This document shows positions 42,718 to 51,188 of a stretch of DNA of 64,000 bases, one piece after another. The translations under genes and the position numbers were made by a program. The stretch comes from an uncultured Treponema sp. GTDB taxonomy: Bacteria; Spirochaetota; Spirochaetia; Treponematales; Treponemataceae. Under the pieces are notes generated by a model. That model was not told the DNA's origin, made no database searches, and saw only the letters and a program-made list of their open reading frames with translations. The stretch lies in the NCBI GenBank assembly GCA_937877535.1, contig CALFJF010000005.1, positions 7,724 through 71,723 of the forward strand, written 5' to 3'. Numbering within the stretch: the stretch's first letter is position 1; each line of letters opens with the position of its first letter.

Positions 42718-43740
42718 CTATTCTGAAAGGATTTTTACAACTTCCTCTGAAAGCGACTGAACGGAGTCGGGGTCGGAAACGAGCGTTTTTGCGGGAATCG
42801 GTGCGGCTTTTTGATAACTTTGCGGAAGTCGAACTGAACCGTTTGCAGGATACATCCATTGTGTGAGTGGCAAAACGGCTTGTCCTTCTTCGCTCGTCAA
42901 AAAGTCGATGAATTTTTTTGCGCCCTCTGGATTTTTTGCGCCGTTCAAAATCGCCACGCCTTCAACGCTCCACGGGTGTCCTTCGGGAAACAAAATCGCG
43001 CGGAATCTGTCTGATTTGTCGTATTCAACGTGATAGGCGGGACTTGTTGTGTAACTAATGACGAGCGGGGCTTCGCCGTTTGTGAATAATCCGTAGCCAG
43101 CACTCCAACTTGGCGAAAACGTCAAAATATTCGGCTTGAGTTTTTTCCAAAAATCGAGTGCGTCTTTTCCAAAAACGCTTTCCGTCCACGCCACAAAGCC
43201 AAGCCCTGGCGTACTCGTTCGCGGATCCATCAAAATTATCTTTTTTTCGTAGATTGGATTTGCGAGGTCTGAAAGGGTTTCTGGCGCGGGAACTTTTGAT
43301 TCTGTGTCAAAAATCATCGCAAAATGACTAAAATCGAATGGCGTGATAAACGATTCACCCGATTTTTGAAGTGAATCGTAGAGTTCTTGAGCAATCGCGC
43401 TTTTGTTTTGCGTTTCATACGGAAAAAGAATATTTGCGTCAATCGCGCGTTTTGCGCAATTTGTGTCGAGTCCCAAAATCGCGTCCGCTTGAACGTTGTT
43501 TTTTTCGATTTCTGCGCGGCTCAATGCCATCAAAGCGTCTCCACAGTCAACAAGACGGAGCGTTAGACCCGTTTTTTCTTTGAATTTTTTTTCAAGTTCA
43601 GGTCCAGGACCCCATTCGGAAACAAAACTGTCATACGTGTAAACGACAACTTCGTTGCTTCTTTTTTCGGCACAGCCAAAACTCAAAAGTGCAAGCACAA
43701 AAGTGGTAAGCGCGAAAACGATTTTTTGAAATACTTTCAT
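42718..43740 (-). CDS. thiB: Thiamine-binding periplasmic protein (ThiB-type)
   Basis: A 340-residue substrate-binding lipoprotein or exported protein. Signal segment VFQKIVFALTTFVLALLSFGC ends at a lipobox-like Cys (~23). The mature start VVVYTYDSFVSEWGPGPELE (~31-50) is the hallmark of ThiB/TbpA, followed by ADAILGLDTN (~86) and DPRTSTPGLGFVAW (~170), SYTTSPAYH (~230) and WMYPANG. It captures thiamine or its phosphates and hands them to ThiP. First gene of the operon, directly downstream of the TPP riboswitch and terminator. Confidence 0.92.
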   Translation of the reverse strand: MKVFQKIVFALTTFVLALLSFGCAEKRSNEVVVYTYDSFVSEWGPGPELEKKFKEKTGLTLRLVDCGDALMALSRAEIEKNNVQADAILGLDTNCAKRAIDANILFPYETQNKSAIAQELYDSLQKSGESFITPFDFSHFAMIFDTESKVPAPETLSDLANPIYEKKIILMDPRTSTPGLGFVAWTESVFGKDALDFWKKLKPNILTFSPSWSAGYGLFTNGEAPLVISYTTSPAYHVEYDKSDRFRAILFPEGHPWSVEGVAILNGAKNPEGAKKFIDFLTSEEGQAVLPLTQWMYPANGSVRLPQSYQKAAPIPAKTLVSDPDSVQSLSEEVVKILSE

Positions 43741-43802
43741 TTTTTCCTCTTTTTTGATTTGATTTGAAACACGGTTTTTGATTCGCCTTTTTCAATCGCG
43801 GA

Positions 43803-43841
43803 AAAAAACAAAAGTCCGCCAAACGTTTTGGGCGGACTTTT
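43803..43841 (-). terminator. Riboswitch-controlled terminator before thiB
   Basis: On the minus strand, AAAAGTCCGCC pairs with GGCGGACTTTT (43831-43841 and 43810-43820) around a 10-nt loop, followed by GTTTTTTT. It lies between the TPP aptamer and the thiB start, the expected expression platform for transcription attenuation. Confidence 0.88.
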
Positions 43842-43909
43842 CTTGATTCCGAACGGCAAGCGAATTGACCTGTTTTTGAAAACGGGGACGCGCAACGCTC
43901 TGGTCTTGA

Positions 43910-43996
43910 AAATGCTCCCTCCGCAGTTTTGGCTGCCAGGTTCAAAGGGTTTTGCGCTGTTGCGCACTCTCAACCAGGTGTGGCTCCCCCGCATTT
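43910..43996 (-). promoter_or_regulatory. TPP riboswitch (THI element)
   Basis: The minus strand carries the conserved pieces of a TPP aptamer in order: GCGGGGGAGCC (P2/P3 start), TTGAGAGTGCGCAA (the TGAGA core, here GTTGAGAG), ACCCTTTGAACCTGGCAGCC (the near-invariant CCCTTTGAACCTG, 43934-43955), and GCGGAGGGAGCA closing P1. High TPP should favour the downstream terminator and shut off thiBPQ. Confidence 0.95.
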
Positions 43997-44013
43997 GAAA
44001 AATGACTGTGAAA

Positions 44014-44043
44014 ATTGTGTCATAAACGTCGCTTTTTTGTCAA
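44014..44043 (-). promoter_or_regulatory. Promoter of the thiBPQ transcript
   Basis: Minus-strand TTGACA (44038-44043), 18-nt spacer, CACAAT (44014-44019). The predicted start, about 44007, lies just upstream of the TPP aptamer. Confidence 0.65.
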
Positions 44044-44073
44044 TTCAAAGTCTTTTTTTTTCTTTTTGATTTT

Positions 44074-44088
44074 GCTACATTTTGAAAA
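44074..44088 (+). promoter_or_regulatory. -10 box of a probable leaderless promoter for the ASKHA gene
   Basis: TTGCTACATT: TACATT at 44076-44081 with extended TG, then 7 nt to the ATG at 44089, no ribosome binding site. Same geometry as the dut, capA, recO, udg and glycosyltransferase starts. Confidence 0.45.
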
Positions 44089-45363
44089 ATGGAAATTGTA
44101 ACGGACGGCGTTTTGCCAAATATTGAAGACGCTCCTTTTGATGAAAATCCTGGAGATATTTTTATTGCCATTGACCTTGGAACTACGACCGTTGTGGCTC
44201 TAGCGTGGCAAGTGTCAACAAAAAAAATCCTTGCGACCTCTTTTGAGCCGAACGCACAAAGAAAATATGGCGCGGACGTTATGAGCCGAATTGAGCAAGC
44301 GTTGTGTGGAAAAGCGGATTTAGAAAAAAAAATCATTCAAACGCAACTTTCTCGTCTGTGTGCAAAAGTTGTGTTTGCGGCTTCAGAAAAAATTCCGCGT
44401 CCATTTCGCGCGACCGTCCTTAGCGTGTGCATTACGGGAAACAGTACAATGCTCTCTCTTTTGCTCGGTCTTTCTGTAAAAGGACTTTCCGCGCTTCCGT
44501 TTTCGTTGCCTTCTCGCTTTGGTTTTTGGACTTCTTGGGGAGAATGTTTTTTTGAAGAAAGTTCGATTTCTAAAAAAACGCCCGTTTACTTTCCGCCTGC
44601 AATCGGCGCGTTTGTTGGCGCGGACACCGTTTGCGCAATGATTTCGGCGGGTTTTGACCTTTCGTCTCAAAAATCCTTTTTGCTTTCTGACGTTGGCACT
44701 AATAGCGAACTCGCGCTTTTTATTCCAAACAAAGACGGCGGGGAGGGGAGAATCATTTGCACGTCTTGCGCGGCGGGACCTGCTTTTGAAGCGGCAAATA
44801 TTTCTTGCGGAATGGCTGGCGAAAATGGCGCAATAGACAATTTTTTTGTTTCGTCGAACGGAAAAATTGAATTTCACGTTCTTGGCGGCGGGGAGGCGAG
44901 GGGAGTGTGCGGTTCGGGGCTTGTTTCTGCCGTTGCTTCTCTTTTGGACGCACACAAAATCTCAAAAGACGGAATGATTTTTGGAGAAGGGTCTTCGGTT
45001 TTGCTTGCGCCTTCAGTTTTTTTGCTTCAAAGCGACATTCGAGCGTTGCAATTAGCAAAGAGCGCGGTCAAAACGGGACTCGACTTTTTGCTCAAAAAAA
45101 CGATAGAACTTCCAACGTTTTTTCTTGCGGGCGGATTTGGCTCAAAAATCAACGTTGCATGTGCAAAAAAAATCGCGCTTTTTCCAAAAAATCTTTCTCC
45201 GATTTCCATTGGAAATGCCGCGCTTTTTGGAGCGTCTGCCATTCTTTTTTCGCAAAAATTGCAATCGCTTTCTGAAAAAATTGCAAAAAAATCGATTTTT
45301 GTGAATCTTGCTTCTTATCCAAAATTTCAAGAAGATTTCTTAAAAAATTGTTCGTTTGAATAG
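44089..45363 (+). CDS. ASKHA-domain protein (DUF4445/RACo C-terminal-like), no ferredoxin domain
   Basis: A 424-residue soluble protein with an actin-like ATPase fold. Seen: phosphate-1 loop FIAIDLGTTTVVALAWQ (~25-41), YGADVMSRIEQAL (~62), CITGNSTMLSLLLGL (~114), AFVGADTVCAMI (~167), phosphate-2 LLSDVGTNSELALF (~190), TSCAAGPAFEAANI (~217) and FLAGGFGSKINV (~344). This is the C-terminal module of RACo, the ATP-dependent reductive activator of corrinoid methyltransferases, where it normally follows a [2Fe-2S] domain; here that domain is absent. No corrinoid protein or methyltransferase gene is nearby. It diverges from the thi operon. Substrate unknown. Confidence 0.83.
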   Translation: MEIVTDGVLPNIEDAPFDENPGDIFIAIDLGTTTVVALAWQVSTKKILATSFEPNAQRKYGADVMSRIEQALCGKADLEKKIIQTQLSRLCAKVVFAASEKIPRPFRATVLSVCITGNSTMLSLLLGLSVKGLSALPFSLPSRFGFWTSWGECFFEESSISKKTPVYFPPAIGAFVGADTVCAMISAGFDLSSQKSFLLSDVGTNSELALFIPNKDGGEGRIICTSCAAGPAFEAANISCGMAGENGAIDNFFVSSNGKIEFHVLGGGEARGVCGSGLVSAVASLLDAHKISKDGMIFGEGSSVLLAPSVFLLQSDIRALQLAKSAVKTGLDFLLKKTIELPTFFLAGGFGSKINVACAKKIALFPKNLSPISIGNAALFGASAILFSQKLQSLSEKIAKKSIFVNLASYPKFQEDFLKNCSFE

Positions 45364-45478
45364 CACGTTTTTTATCTCACTATTTTAGCGATTCAAAACT
45401 TGTTATTTAGCATAAAAACAATGGGTCTAAACTGGTCAAATAAAAGAATTTATTGAAAATTTTGCTATTTCCTTTAGT

Positions 45479-45507
45479 TTGACACGTACTTTTTTATTCG
45501 TTACTAT
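45479..45507 (+). promoter_or_regulatory. Strong promoter of rny
   Basis: Consensus TTGACA (45479-45484), 17-nt spacer, TACTAT (45502-45507). Start predicted near 45514, giving a ~30-nt leader with GAGGAAG before the ATG at 45545. The rest of 45364-45478 is AT-rich without a gene. Confidence 0.78.
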
Positions 45508-45544
45508 GGAAAAAAATTTTTGTCAACAGTGAGGAAGTTTTCAA

Positions 45545-47080
45545 ATGAGTCAAAATTTGATTCTTTTGGTTGTCCTCCCAGTTGCAGGAATTGTTCTTGG
45601 ATGGACTATTCGATGGCTTTACGCCAGATTTCAACTCTCCGCTTTGGAACAAAAGATGGAGCGAATCAAGCAGGATGCTGAAAAAGAGGCAGAAGCACAG
45701 AAAAAAGAAATTTTGCTCGAAGCGAAAGACCAACTCATTCGTGAACGAAACCAGCAGGAGCGGGAGAACAGAGAAAGACGGGCTGAAGTGCAAAAGTACG
45801 AGGCTCGCGTTACGAAAAAAGAGGAGCAACTTGAAAAAAGGGCTTTGGAGTTCGATAAGAAGGAGCAGGAATTCGACTCAAAACTCGCCACGATAAAAAA
45901 ACGCGAAGACGCGCTTTTGTCGCAAGAGGAAACGCTCAGAAAGGAATTGGAGCGGATTTCGGGGCTTTCCGCGCAGGAAGCCAAGAACCTTATCATCAAG
46001 AACCTTGAGAACGACGCGCGGCACGACGCACAGGCGTTGCTCAACAAAATCGAGCAGGACGCGCAGCTTTCCGCCGAAAAGAAGGCGCAGGAAGTGCTTG
46101 TGGCGACAATCCAGCGGATTGCCACGGAAACGACGAGCGACATCACCGTTGCCACCGTGTCGCTTCCGAGCGACGAAATGAAAGGGCGCATCATTGGGCG
46201 CGAAGGGCGCAACATCCGTACGCTCGAAACGCTTACGGGCGTTGACATCATCATCGACGACACGCCGGAAGCCGTGGTCATCAGCTGCTTTGACCCGGTG
46301 CGAAAGGAAATCGCCAAGCAAGCGTTGGAGCGTCTCGTGACGGACGGGCGCATCCACCCCGCGAGAATCGAGGAAATCGTGCAAAAAGTAACGCGCGAAA
46401 TCCAGCAGAAGATTTACGAGGAGGGCGAGAAGGCGCTGTTCGACCTGGGAATCCACAACATGAACCAGGACGGTGTGCGCGCGCTCGGTCGGCTGTACTT
46501 CCGCACGAGTTACGGGCAGAACGTGCTCACGCACTCAAAGGAAGTCGCCGAGATTGCCTCGCTGCTTGCCGCTGAGGTGGGCGCGAACAAGGAACTTGCA
46601 AAGCGTGCCGCGCTCCTGCACGACATCGGAAAGGGCGCGGAGAACGACAGCGACCAGAACCACGCCGAGGTGGGCGCGGAAATGGCGCGCAAGATGGGCG
46701 AGGGCGCGAGCGTCATCAACGCGATTGCGGCGCACCACAACGACGTAGAGGCGAACACGGTTGAGGCTGTGCTCGTGCAGATTGCCGACGCAATCAGCGC
46801 GGCGCGCCCGGGCGCACGGCGCGAGACGGTGGACAACTACGTGAAGCGCCTTGAGAACCTTGAGGAAACGGCGGAGAAATTCCAAGGCGTTGAAAAGGCG
46901 TACGCAATCCAGGCGGGGCGCGAACTGCGGATTCTTGTGAACAACGAGAAAATCGCGGACGGAGAGGTGAAGGAACTGGCGCACAAAATCGCCAAGCAGA
47001 TTGAAACCGACCTGCGCTACCCGGGGCGCATAAAACTGACCATGATTCGCGAAACGCGGATTGTGGAATACGCTCGGTAA
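45545..47080 (+). CDS. rny: Ribonuclease Y
   Basis: Membrane-anchored endoribonuclease that initiates mRNA decay. 511 residues, normal. Order: N-terminal transmembrane helix (ILLVVLPVAGIVLGWTIRWL), a long Glu/Lys/Arg coiled coil (~30-200), KH domain with MKGRIIGREGRNIR (~215-228), and HD domain with ALLHDIGKGAENDSDQNH (~355) and IAAHHNDVEA (~395). Base composition is split: the first ~400 nt use the A/T-rich codons of the neighbours, whereas from about 45,960 to the stop C/G-ending codons (GAG, AAG, CTG, ATC, GAC) dominate. A terminator follows directly. Confidence 0.95.
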   Translation: MSQNLILLVVLPVAGIVLGWTIRWLYARFQLSALEQKMERIKQDAEKEAEAQKKEILLEAKDQLIRERNQQERENRERRAEVQKYEARVTKKEEQLEKRALEFDKKEQEFDSKLATIKKREDALLSQEETLRKELERISGLSAQEAKNLIIKNLENDARHDAQALLNKIEQDAQLSAEKKAQEVLVATIQRIATETTSDITVATVSLPSDEMKGRIIGREGRNIRTLETLTGVDIIIDDTPEAVVISCFDPVRKEIAKQALERLVTDGRIHPARIEEIVQKVTREIQQKIYEEGEKALFDLGIHNMNQDGVRALGRLYFRTSYGQNVLTHSKEVAEIASLLAAEVGANKELAKRAALLHDIGKGAENDSDQNHAEVGAEMARKMGEGASVINAIAAHHNDVEANTVEAVLVQIADAISAARPGARRETVDNYVKRLENLEETAEKFQGVEKAYAIQAGRELRILVNNEKIADGEVKELAHKIAKQIETDLRYPGRIKLTMIRETRIVEYAR

Positions 47081-47083
47081 AAC

Positions 47084-47112
47084 AAAAAAGGCGGCATTTT
47101 GTCGCCTTTTTT
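47084..47112 (+). terminator. Intrinsic terminator after rny
   Basis: AAAAAAGGCG pairs with CGCCTTTTTT across a short loop, with the U-tract built into the right arm. Stops rny transcription before the VTC operon. Confidence 0.85.
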
Positions 47113-47247
47113 GTTTCTCACCTTGCTTTTTCTGCTATTGTTGCGTATAATCGCATTGTTCTGAAAGTCGATTTTTAAAACTATTTTAAAAACGGTTTTA
47201 GAAATTTTTGTTTCTGAAAAAAAATTCTGAATCGTTTTGAAAAATGA

Positions 47248-47253
47248 TAAAAT
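47248..47253 (+). promoter_or_regulatory. Candidate -10 box of the VTC/DUF4956 operon
   Basis: TAAAAT at 47248-47253 preceded by an extended TGA, with a poor -35 (TTCTGA, 47225-47230). The first gene begins at 47284 with AAAGGGAG 4 nt upstream. Confidence 0.4.
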
Positions 47254-47283
47254 CCCGAACAATTTCAAAAAAAGGGAGTTTTT

Positions 47284-49074
47284 ATGAAAAAAATTCTTCT
47301 CGCGCTTTTGATTCTCTTGCTTTTTTCGTTTGGTTTTGCAACGTGCGTTTTGGAGGCGGATGAAGACGAGAATTCGTCAAGTTCATCGTCAAGCGAAAAC
47401 GCGAGTGGAAGCGATTTTTCGGCAAGCAACGCGATTTACATCGACTTGACAAACGCAAAAGTTTCTTCGGATAACGAAAATTGGGCAGAAATCACAACGA
47501 CTTCAACGGACTTTTTTGACGAAACGGTCAAAGTCAAATACACGCAAACCGATTCTGGAGAATCGACGGGCGTGATTCGCGTGGACGCGGCAGATGCCAC
47601 GGAAAATCTTGCTGTATATTTGAGCGGAACTCAGACTTCGGGCGGCGTGAAAATTCAGACCACAACGGAATACGAAGTGGGCGTGTATCTTGACAATGTT
47701 TCAATCACTTCTACAAACTACCCGTGCCTTGACATGACCAAAGGCGGTGCGGCTTCAGTCTTTTTGACGGGTACGAACACGCTCAACGATGGAAGAAATT
47801 ACAGCAGTGATTACAGTTCATACAGCGACAACAAAGGAACGCTTTACTGCAAGGGAGGCCTTGCCCTTGTGTCTTCTAACGGCACGGGAACGCTAACGAT
47901 AACACAGAACTACAAGAGTTGCATTGCGACAAAAGCAAACCTTTCTATTGAGAGCGGAACATATACGCTTACGTCTACCGCTGTCGCAACGTATGATTCC
48001 ACCGAGGGCGACTACAATTCACCTGCCTGCATCAATGTGGACGGAAATATGACAGTGAGCGGCGGAACGGTTACGGGGACTGCCAACGGCAACGGAAGCA
48101 AAGGACTTAAGGTGGACGGAACGTATACGCAATCAGATGGCACGGTGGGTGTGGATGCGCAAGGCTCAAATATCGGAAGCAGTGGCAATAAATTTTTGAG
48201 AATGCCTCCTCCGCCTGAATTTGAGGCGGGGCTTGGTTTTGCGCCCGCTTTTAATAGAAACGGCGGACGGTTTGAAAGAGCGGGAAGAACTCCACCGGGA
48301 AGCGAAGAAAGTGCGCCTGGCGCGACTTCGACCTCGACTTCTTCGGCAAGCGCGTCGGCAAAGGGCGTAAAAGTGAACGGCGCAATCAGCATAACGGGCG
48401 GAAAACTCTACGCAAAAAGCGCGAGCCACGAAGCGATTGAATCAAAAAGCACGATTGACATAACTGGCGGCGAAGTGTACGGCAAAAGCGATGCAGACGA
48501 CGGAATCAACGCGGCCTCACATTTTACAATCAGCGGCGGCTATGTGTGCGGCTATGCAGTCAACAACGACGGATTGGATTCAAACGGCAATTTGTACATC
48601 AAAGGCGGCGTTGTCTACGCAATCGGCTCAACGAGTCCAGAAAAATCAATCGACGCAAACACCGAAGGCGGCTACAAATTGTACATCTCAGGTGGCGTGG
48701 TCATGGCTTTAGGCCCGCTCGAAGACGGCTCATCGCTCACGCAGAATTGCTATTCGGCTTCAAGTTGGTCGGAGGACACGACCTACGGTCTTACCGTCGG
48801 AGATACCGTTTACACATTCAAGACGCCTTCAAGCACAAGCGGTTACGGAAGCGGAATCGTGGTGTCAGGTTCTTCTATAGATGTCTCAACGGCACTCACA
48901 TCAGGAGCAACAGCGGGGAGCACGACTTATTTTGACGACTTAGTTTCTGTTGGCGGAAGCGCAGGAAGCACATCAGTTTCGCTTAGTTCGTACAGCAGTT
49001 CTTCATCTGGCGGAAGCATGGGCGGAAATTCTAGCGGATTTGGCGGCGGACCTAATAGAAAAATGCGATTTTAG
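47284..49074 (+). CDS. Cthe_2159-like carbohydrate-binding-domain surface protein (DUF4353)
   Basis: A 596-residue exported, probably lipid-anchored protein (hydrophobic leader LLALLILLLFSFGFATC with Cys ~21, then an acidic Ser-rich spacer). The body is a parallel beta-helix with repeated rungs such as ISITGGKLYAKSASHEAIES, TIDITGGEVYGKSDADDGIN and FTISGGYVCGYAVNNDGLDS, the pattern of the calcium- and polygalacturonate-binding Cthe_2159 family. A Pro/Gly/Ser-rich insert (~303-360) splits the helix and a Gly/Ser tail (GGSMGGNSSGFGGG) ends it. It is gene 1 of a five-gene operon; 25 nt separate it from the barrel gene. Family assignment is from the rung pattern; the ligand is unknown. Confidence 0.8.
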   Translation: MKKILLALLILLLFSFGFATCVLEADEDENSSSSSSSENASGSDFSASNAIYIDLTNAKVSSDNENWAEITTTSTDFFDETVKVKYTQTDSGESTGVIRVDAADATENLAVYLSGTQTSGGVKIQTTTEYEVGVYLDNVSITSTNYPCLDMTKGGAASVFLTGTNTLNDGRNYSSDYSSYSDNKGTLYCKGGLALVSSNGTGTLTITQNYKSCIATKANLSIESGTYTLTSTAVATYDSTEGDYNSPACINVDGNMTVSGGTVTGTANGNGSKGLKVDGTYTQSDGTVGVDAQGSNIGSSGNKFLRMPPPPEFEAGLGFAPAFNRNGGRFERAGRTPPGSEESAPGATSTSTSSASASAKGVKVNGAISITGGKLYAKSASHEAIESKSTIDITGGEVYGKSDADDGINAASHFTISGGYVCGYAVNNDGLDSNGNLYIKGGVVYAIGSTSPEKSIDANTEGGYKLYISGGVVMALGPLEDGSSLTQNCYSASSWSEDTTYGLTVGDTVYTFKTPSSTSGYGSGIVVSGSSIDVSTALTSGATAGSTTYFDDLVSVGGSAGSTSVSLSSYSSSSSGGSMGGNSSGFGGGPNRKMRF

Positions 49075-49099
49075 AAATTGCGCGGATAGGAATTACCTT

Positions 49100-50422
49100 A
49101 TGAAACGACGAGTTTTGTTCATTGCGTTTGTGGCTCTTTCGGCGATGGCGTTTTCGGAAAAATCAAAAATCACAATCAAAAATACGATTGGCGCGGATTT
49201 AGACGAGTTTGGCGATTACGACGTTTTTTCGCATACTCGTCAAACAGACATTGAAGGAAAAACGATTTCTGAAAATGTGTTTTCGTTCGGCGACCAATTT
49301 CAGTTAGATTTTGAAAGCAAATTGGTGGATGCGCGGCTTCGATTGGAGGCTTTGTATTCCACTGCGGACGACGCTGAATCGAAGTTTCTTTTTTCTCCAA
49401 CGGGATTTGTGCATTTTGAGCCGTTTGACAAAAAAATCGGCTTTATTGCTGGAAACTCTTACGGAAAGCGATTTGCGGTGCAGTCGGCGTATTTTGCGGC
49501 TTCGGACGACACCACGAAGTGGGGGCGGCTTCTCACCGATTCGCTTGGGCATGACAAGTATTTTGGTTCTTCTTCCGCCGCAGTTCTTTCAAACGGGTTT
49601 GCGTTTGGGGCAACAAGTGCCTTGTCATTTGGGGAAGCGGGCAACGGATATATGAAGGCAGCGGCTGGAGCAACAATGTATCCAGACGGCAGCGACACGG
49701 AGGCGGCGGTTGACTTTGGATTTGACGTTGGACTTTTGGACGGATTTGATTTTGCGTTCACATCTCATGCGGTAAATCGCGACGAGCGAAAGTTTGGCGC
49801 GTTTTTGGGCTACACAGGAAACAAAAATCTCGTTTTGAACGCACATTTCTACTATAATTTTACCGATTCAGACTACCTTCCAGAGACGCGAGTTGAGCGG
49901 AGTGGCGTGGACGAGTTCAAAAAGCAGTCCACAAAATACGCGCTCGCGTTTTCTGGCGGTTACAAAACGCAAAGCGGTTTTGGGTTTTATGCGGATTTTC
50001 TTTCAGGTCTTACAAACGAATATATCGGAAAAATAAAATATTACGATGCCGACGGAAACCTTTCTGAAACTAAGATAAAAACAATAATTCGCGGCGGAAC
50101 AATCGTAAAATACAAAAACGGAAAGCCAAAGCGCACCGACGAATTTGAGCACGAGGCAGTTCCGTTTTTTACGGGAATCCGACTTTCCTACGACATTTCA
50201 AAAAACGTCGAAACTGAATTGAGCATCAAAATACGGGGAATGTTTCGCGATGCGGACTCAACGTATTTTACGATTTATCCAAAAATGCAAGTTTCATTGC
50301 CACAAAAACGCGGCAATATAAACGGCGGAATTCGCCTTGATTTTAACACGGCGCGTTTTCACGGGCTTTCGTCCGTTTCGATTCCGCTTTCGTACACGTA
50401 CAAATTCAAAAAGAAGTTTTAG
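49100..50422 (+). CDS. Putative outer-membrane beta-barrel protein of the VTC operon
   Basis: A 440-residue exported protein with a signal peptide (KRRVLFIAFVALSAMAFS). The rest alternates polar and aromatic residues in barrel-like strands with Asp/Asn-rich turns (FQLDFESKLVDARLRLEALY; FGFDVGLLDGFDFAFTSHAV; AHFYYNFTDSDYLPE), and ends VSIPLSYTYKFKKKF with a C-terminal Phe, as expected for a BAM substrate. AGGA precedes the ATG at 49100; a longer frame to 48950 would overlap the upstream gene. It sits between the beta-helix protein and the VTC-domain protein, so may be the outer-membrane exit or anchor for whatever the operon builds. Confidence 0.7.
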   Translation: MKRRVLFIAFVALSAMAFSEKSKITIKNTIGADLDEFGDYDVFSHTRQTDIEGKTISENVFSFGDQFQLDFESKLVDARLRLEALYSTADDAESKFLFSPTGFVHFEPFDKKIGFIAGNSYGKRFAVQSAYFAASDDTTKWGRLLTDSLGHDKYFGSSSAAVLSNGFAFGATSALSFGEAGNGYMKAAAGATMYPDGSDTEAAVDFGFDVGLLDGFDFAFTSHAVNRDERKFGAFLGYTGNKNLVLNAHFYYNFTDSDYLPETRVERSGVDEFKKQSTKYALAFSGGYKTQSGFGFYADFLSGLTNEYIGKIKYYDADGNLSETKIKTIIRGGTIVKYKNGKPKRTDEFEHEAVPFFTGIRLSYDISKNVETELSIKIRGMFRDADSTYFTIYPKMQVSLPQKRGNINGGIRLDFNTARFHGLSSVSIPLSYTYKFKKKF

Positions 50423-50443
50423 TCCAAAATCAAAAGGAAAAAA

Positions 50444-51178
50444 ATGGCAATCGAGGTTTTTAATCGGCGCGAAGTCAAATATATGCTTTGCGACGACGAC
50501 AAAGAGGCACTGCTTTCGATAATCGGAACGTACATGGACGCGGACGCTTTTAATAAAGACGGAAAAACGTACCCGATAAGCAATCTGTACCTTGACACGC
50601 CATCGGATGAGTTAATCAGAAAATCGCTTGAAAAACCGATTTTCAAAGAAAAAATCAGACTTCGCAGTTACGGGCAAGTTTCGCTTTCTGACAAAGTTTT
50701 CCTTGAAAGCAAAAAGAAATTTGAGGGCGTTGTGAATAAGCGGCGAACGAATTTTTTGCTCGGTGAGGTTTACAACTATTTTGATGACCTTCGCGTTCCC
50801 GAAAAACCGAGCGTCAAACAAAACGCGCAAGTTATGCGCGAAATTGACTACATCATGCACTTTTATCCGCTAAAGCCGCGCGTGTTCATTTCTTATGACC
50901 GCCTTGCGTTTTTTGAAAAAAACAATTCGGATTTTCGATTGACAATCGATACGAATATTCAAACTCGGCGCGAGAATTTGCGTTTGGATTCGCCTTCTTA
51001 TGGCGAGCAACTTTTGAAAGCAGGGCAGTATCTCATGGAAGCAAAGGCGTTTCGGGCGTTTCCGCTGTGGTTTGTGCGATTTCTTTCTCAACGGCGGATT
51101 TTTCAGGTTTCATTTTCAAAATATGGAACTGAATACAAGCGATTTTGCGAAAAAAAATCAAAAAATCAATCATTTTGA
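50444..51178 (+). CDS. VTC-domain (polyphosphate-polymerase-like) protein
   Basis: A 244-residue soluble protein with the triphosphate-tunnel VTC fold. Tunnel-type residues appear on alternating strands: FNRREVKYML (~5), KEKIRLRSYG (~69), VFLESKKKFEGVVNKRR (~86), PRVFISYDRLAFF (~143), FRLTIDTNIQTRR (~160) and YLMEAKAFRAFPLW (~195). In yeast Vtc4 this fold makes polyphosphate from ATP; bacterial single-domain forms found with DUF4956 proteins are annotated as polyphosphate polymerase domain proteins, but their product is mostly unproven. AAAAGGAAAA precedes the ATG; the DUF4956 gene starts 10 nt after the stop. Confidence 0.88.
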   Translation: MAIEVFNRREVKYMLCDDDKEALLSIIGTYMDADAFNKDGKTYPISNLYLDTPSDELIRKSLEKPIFKEKIRLRSYGQVSLSDKVFLESKKKFEGVVNKRRTNFLLGEVYNYFDDLRVPEKPSVKQNAQVMREIDYIMHFYPLKPRVFISYDRLAFFEKNNSDFRLTIDTNIQTRRENLRLDSPSYGEQLLKAGQYLMEAKAFRAFPLWFVRFLSQRRIFQVSFSKYGTEYKRFCEKKSKNQSF

Positions 51179-51188
51179 GGAGTTTTTT

